From Halalkaliarchaeum sp. AArc-CO (GTDB lineage Archaea > Halobacteriota > Halobacteria > Halobacteriales > Haloferacaceae): a stretch of DNA of 64,000 nt. Position numbers and translations under genes: made by a program. Numbering within the stretch: position 1 is the stretch's first letter; the number at the start of each line of letters is the position of its first letter. Below the pieces are notes generated by a model. That model was not told where the DNA came from. It ran no database searches and saw nothing but the letters and a program-made list of their open reading frames with translations. Below, piece by piece: positions 63,021 to 64,000 of the stretch. Location of the stretch: NCBI RefSeq assembly GCF_024972735.1, contig NZ_CP087723.1, forward strand, positions 1,798,001 through 1,862,000, written 5' to 3'.

Positions 63021-63240
63021 CTCCCCCGGCTTTGGGTCGTTCTCGCCATCGCGCCGCGCGTGTGATTTGCGGCGCGTCGTGTGGCGAGCTCTGCGGTGCG
63101 ACGTGTGGTGTCAGTTCCGGTTCGGTTCCAGCTCATCAACGAGTGTCGGCCTCCTCGGCGTTCTGTCGTCGGCTTGGAGGCCGTGTAGTATATAAATAGG
63201 TGGTGTGGCGCCGGGAACGTTCGCCGGGATCGGTTCCCAG

Positions 63241-63290
63241 CCGTGTGGCGCGGGAGTGTGCCGTGTGGCGCGGGAGTGTGCCGTGTGGCC
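63241..63290. repeat. 20-bp tandem repeat, two full copies and a half
   Basis: ccgtgtggcgcgggagtgtg is present exactly twice in a row (63241-63260, 63261-63280), followed by a 9 of 10 partial copy. It lies about 70-120 nt before the LiaF-like start. Confidence 0.8.
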
Positions 63291-63327
63291 ACGGCTCGCC
63301 TCCCGCGGAACGAAACTGATACTGCGA

Positions 63328-63336
63328 CTATATATC
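63328..63336 (+). promoter_or_regulatory. TATA box for the LiaF-like gene
   Basis: ctatatatc lies 22-30 nt before the ATG at 63358. Confidence 0.6.
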
Positions 63337-63357
63337 CTCGGCTGCCGTACGAACTGT

Positions 63358-64000
63358 ATGTCTACTATGACCTCCACGACCCGATCGCGACCTCTCCCGT
63401 CCGGCCGATTCCTCCTCGGAGCGCTAGTCGTTCTCGTGGGCGTACTCCTGCTGTTCCAGACCACCGGGATTTTCGAGACCCGCAGCCTCCTGCAGTACGT
63501 TCCGTCGCTGTTCGTCCTGCTGGGGATCTGGCTGTTCGTCCAGAGCGGTTACCGGAGCATCGTCGGACCGGTCGTCATCGTCGGCGTCGCCGGCGCCGTT
63601 CAGCTGAGCGTTCTCGGCTACGCTACCGCCGAGGAGCTGGTTGTCTACTGGCCGGTGCTGGTGATCGCGCTGGGCCTGTCGATCGCGCTGGGACAGTATC
63701 GATCCAGCGTCCGGCGTTCCGACGCGAGCTACACCTCCGGGGTAACGGTGTTCGGCGGCGTCGAGAAGCGAAACACCTCCGAGGCGTTCGTCGGCGGCGA
63801 TCTGACGACGATTTTCGGCGAGACGACGCTGGATCTCCGGGACGCCAAGCTCACCGATCGACCTGCCAGGGTCGACCTGACGGTGCTGTTCGGCGAGGCC
63901 CAGCTGATCGTCCCGCGGGACTGGGTGGTCCAGATGGAGGTCGTTCCCGTGCTCGGGTCGGCCGCAGACGAGCGTCCCCGCCGGGCGCTCGCGGACGATC
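63358..64000 (+). CDS. LiaF-like membrane protein, 3' truncated
   Basis: The first 214 codons of a protein that continues beyond the window. The N-terminus has about three or four membrane segments (RFLLGALVVLVGVLLLF, LLQYVPSLFVLLGIWLF, and two more before residue 115). From about residue 135 a beta-rich region resembles the LiaF C-terminal domain (TSGVTVFGGVEKR, TTIFGETTLDLRDA, VDLTVLFGEAQLIVPRDWVV). In bacteria such proteins respond to cell-envelope stress, but in archaea the role is unknown. The start at 63358 is backed by a TATA box; the in-frame ATG three codons later is an alternative. Confidence 0.82.
   Translation, partial: MSTMTSTTRSRPLPSGRFLLGALVVLVGVLLLFQTTGIFETRSLLQYVPSLFVLLGIWLFVQSGYRSIVGPVVIVGVAGAVQLSVLGYATAEELVVYWPVLVIALGLSIALGQYRSSVRRSDASYTSGVTVFGGVEKRNTSEAFVGGDLTTIFGETTLDLRDAKLTDRPARVDLTVLFGEAQLIVPRDWVVQMEVVPVLGSAADERPRRALADD

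Larger units (their letters stand above)
63021..63357. other. 337-bp intergenic region with GTGTGG repeats and two TATA-like boxes
   Basis: The region holds the promoter of the leftward GIDE-like gene, a 20-bp tandem repeat, a well-formed box (gtatataaatagg, 63188-63200) with no gene about 25 nt downstream, and the box of the LiaF-like gene (63328-63336). GTGTGG occurs many times. I see no convincing protein gene; a small RNA is possible. Confidence 0.5.

Noticed and set aside
63017-63136. A 39-codon minus-strand frame whose stop overlaps the GIDE-like start (ATGA)
   Set aside because: The overlap looks like translational coupling, but the translation is Arg/Thr-rich without a recognisable pattern and the nearest TATA-like box is too far upstream.

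Overview
The window is a stretch of chromosome from a halophilic archaeon (class Halobacteria). The evidence is the high G+C content, very acidic proteins, leaderless genes with TATA-like boxes about 22-32 nt before the start codon, and archaeal information genes: ribosomal proteins S6e and S24e, transcription factor TFE, the Kae1-Bud32 fusion, Pelota, RqcH/NFACT, a thermosome subunit, CofH and AMP phosphorylase. I see no rRNA, tRNA, CRISPR array, plasmid or phage gene and no intact transposase. Most of the window is ordinary core genome. Genus cannot be fixed from what is visible.

Layout. 1-1778: end of a peptide ABC transporter operon (two ATPases). 1832-9705: pilin-like protein, dUTPase/dCTP deaminase-family enzyme, M23-like peptidase, lipoate-ligase-like protein, S6e, Nth, and a tightly coupled TFE-DUF2110-lipoprotein operon. 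9791-16674: CinA-like protein, a fused 3-hydroxyacyl-CoA dehydrogenase/enoyl-CoA hydratase, a divergent copper chaperone/TRASH-regulator pair, convergent larE and larB (nickel-pincer cofactor), and asd. 17106-22006: Zn/Cd P-type ATPase followed by a leftward cluster of small membrane proteins and a large pilin-like protein whose central part is unusually AT-rich. 22085-27160: methionine aminopeptidase, asparaginase-family hydrolase, isocitrate dehydrogenase and a thermosome subunit, with a nested palindrome in front of icd that looks like an orphan IS200/IS605-type end. 27521-35258: cytochrome bd oxidase cydAB, S24e, Kae1-Bud32, cofH and neighbours. 35382-44406: membrane-tethered 2Fe-2S ferredoxin, a P2-type cation ATPase, a membrane protein with internal duplication, AMP phosphorylase, a TauE/SafE exporter and a DUF3179 lipoprotein operon. 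44489-49978: ribosome-rescue genes (RqcH, Pelota) around a ferredoxin and two DUF4013 proteins. 50538-64000: ornithine cyclodeaminase family, MFS, MinD/RAD55-like pair, thioredoxin reductase, CopA, a receiver-PAS protein, FAH-family hydrolase, a GIDE-like membrane protein and the start of a LiaF-like protein.

Functional threads. Metal handling recurs: three P-type ATPases (Zn/Cd, P2-type, Cu), a copper chaperone, a metal-sensing Lrp-type regulator and two Lar nickel-cofactor genes. Translation and its quality control also recur (S6e, S24e, KEOPS Kae1-Bud32, RqcH, Pelota, aminopeptidase). Respiration and redox are covered by cydAB, two ferredoxins and thioredoxin reductase. I did not find a clear new defence or mobile system. 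The best candidates for new biology are the orphan structured element before icd, the internally duplicated membrane protein at 38809, the DUF3179/Cys-Cys membrane protein operon, the YGxGD small membrane protein family present twice, and the AT-rich beta-helix pilin-like gene.
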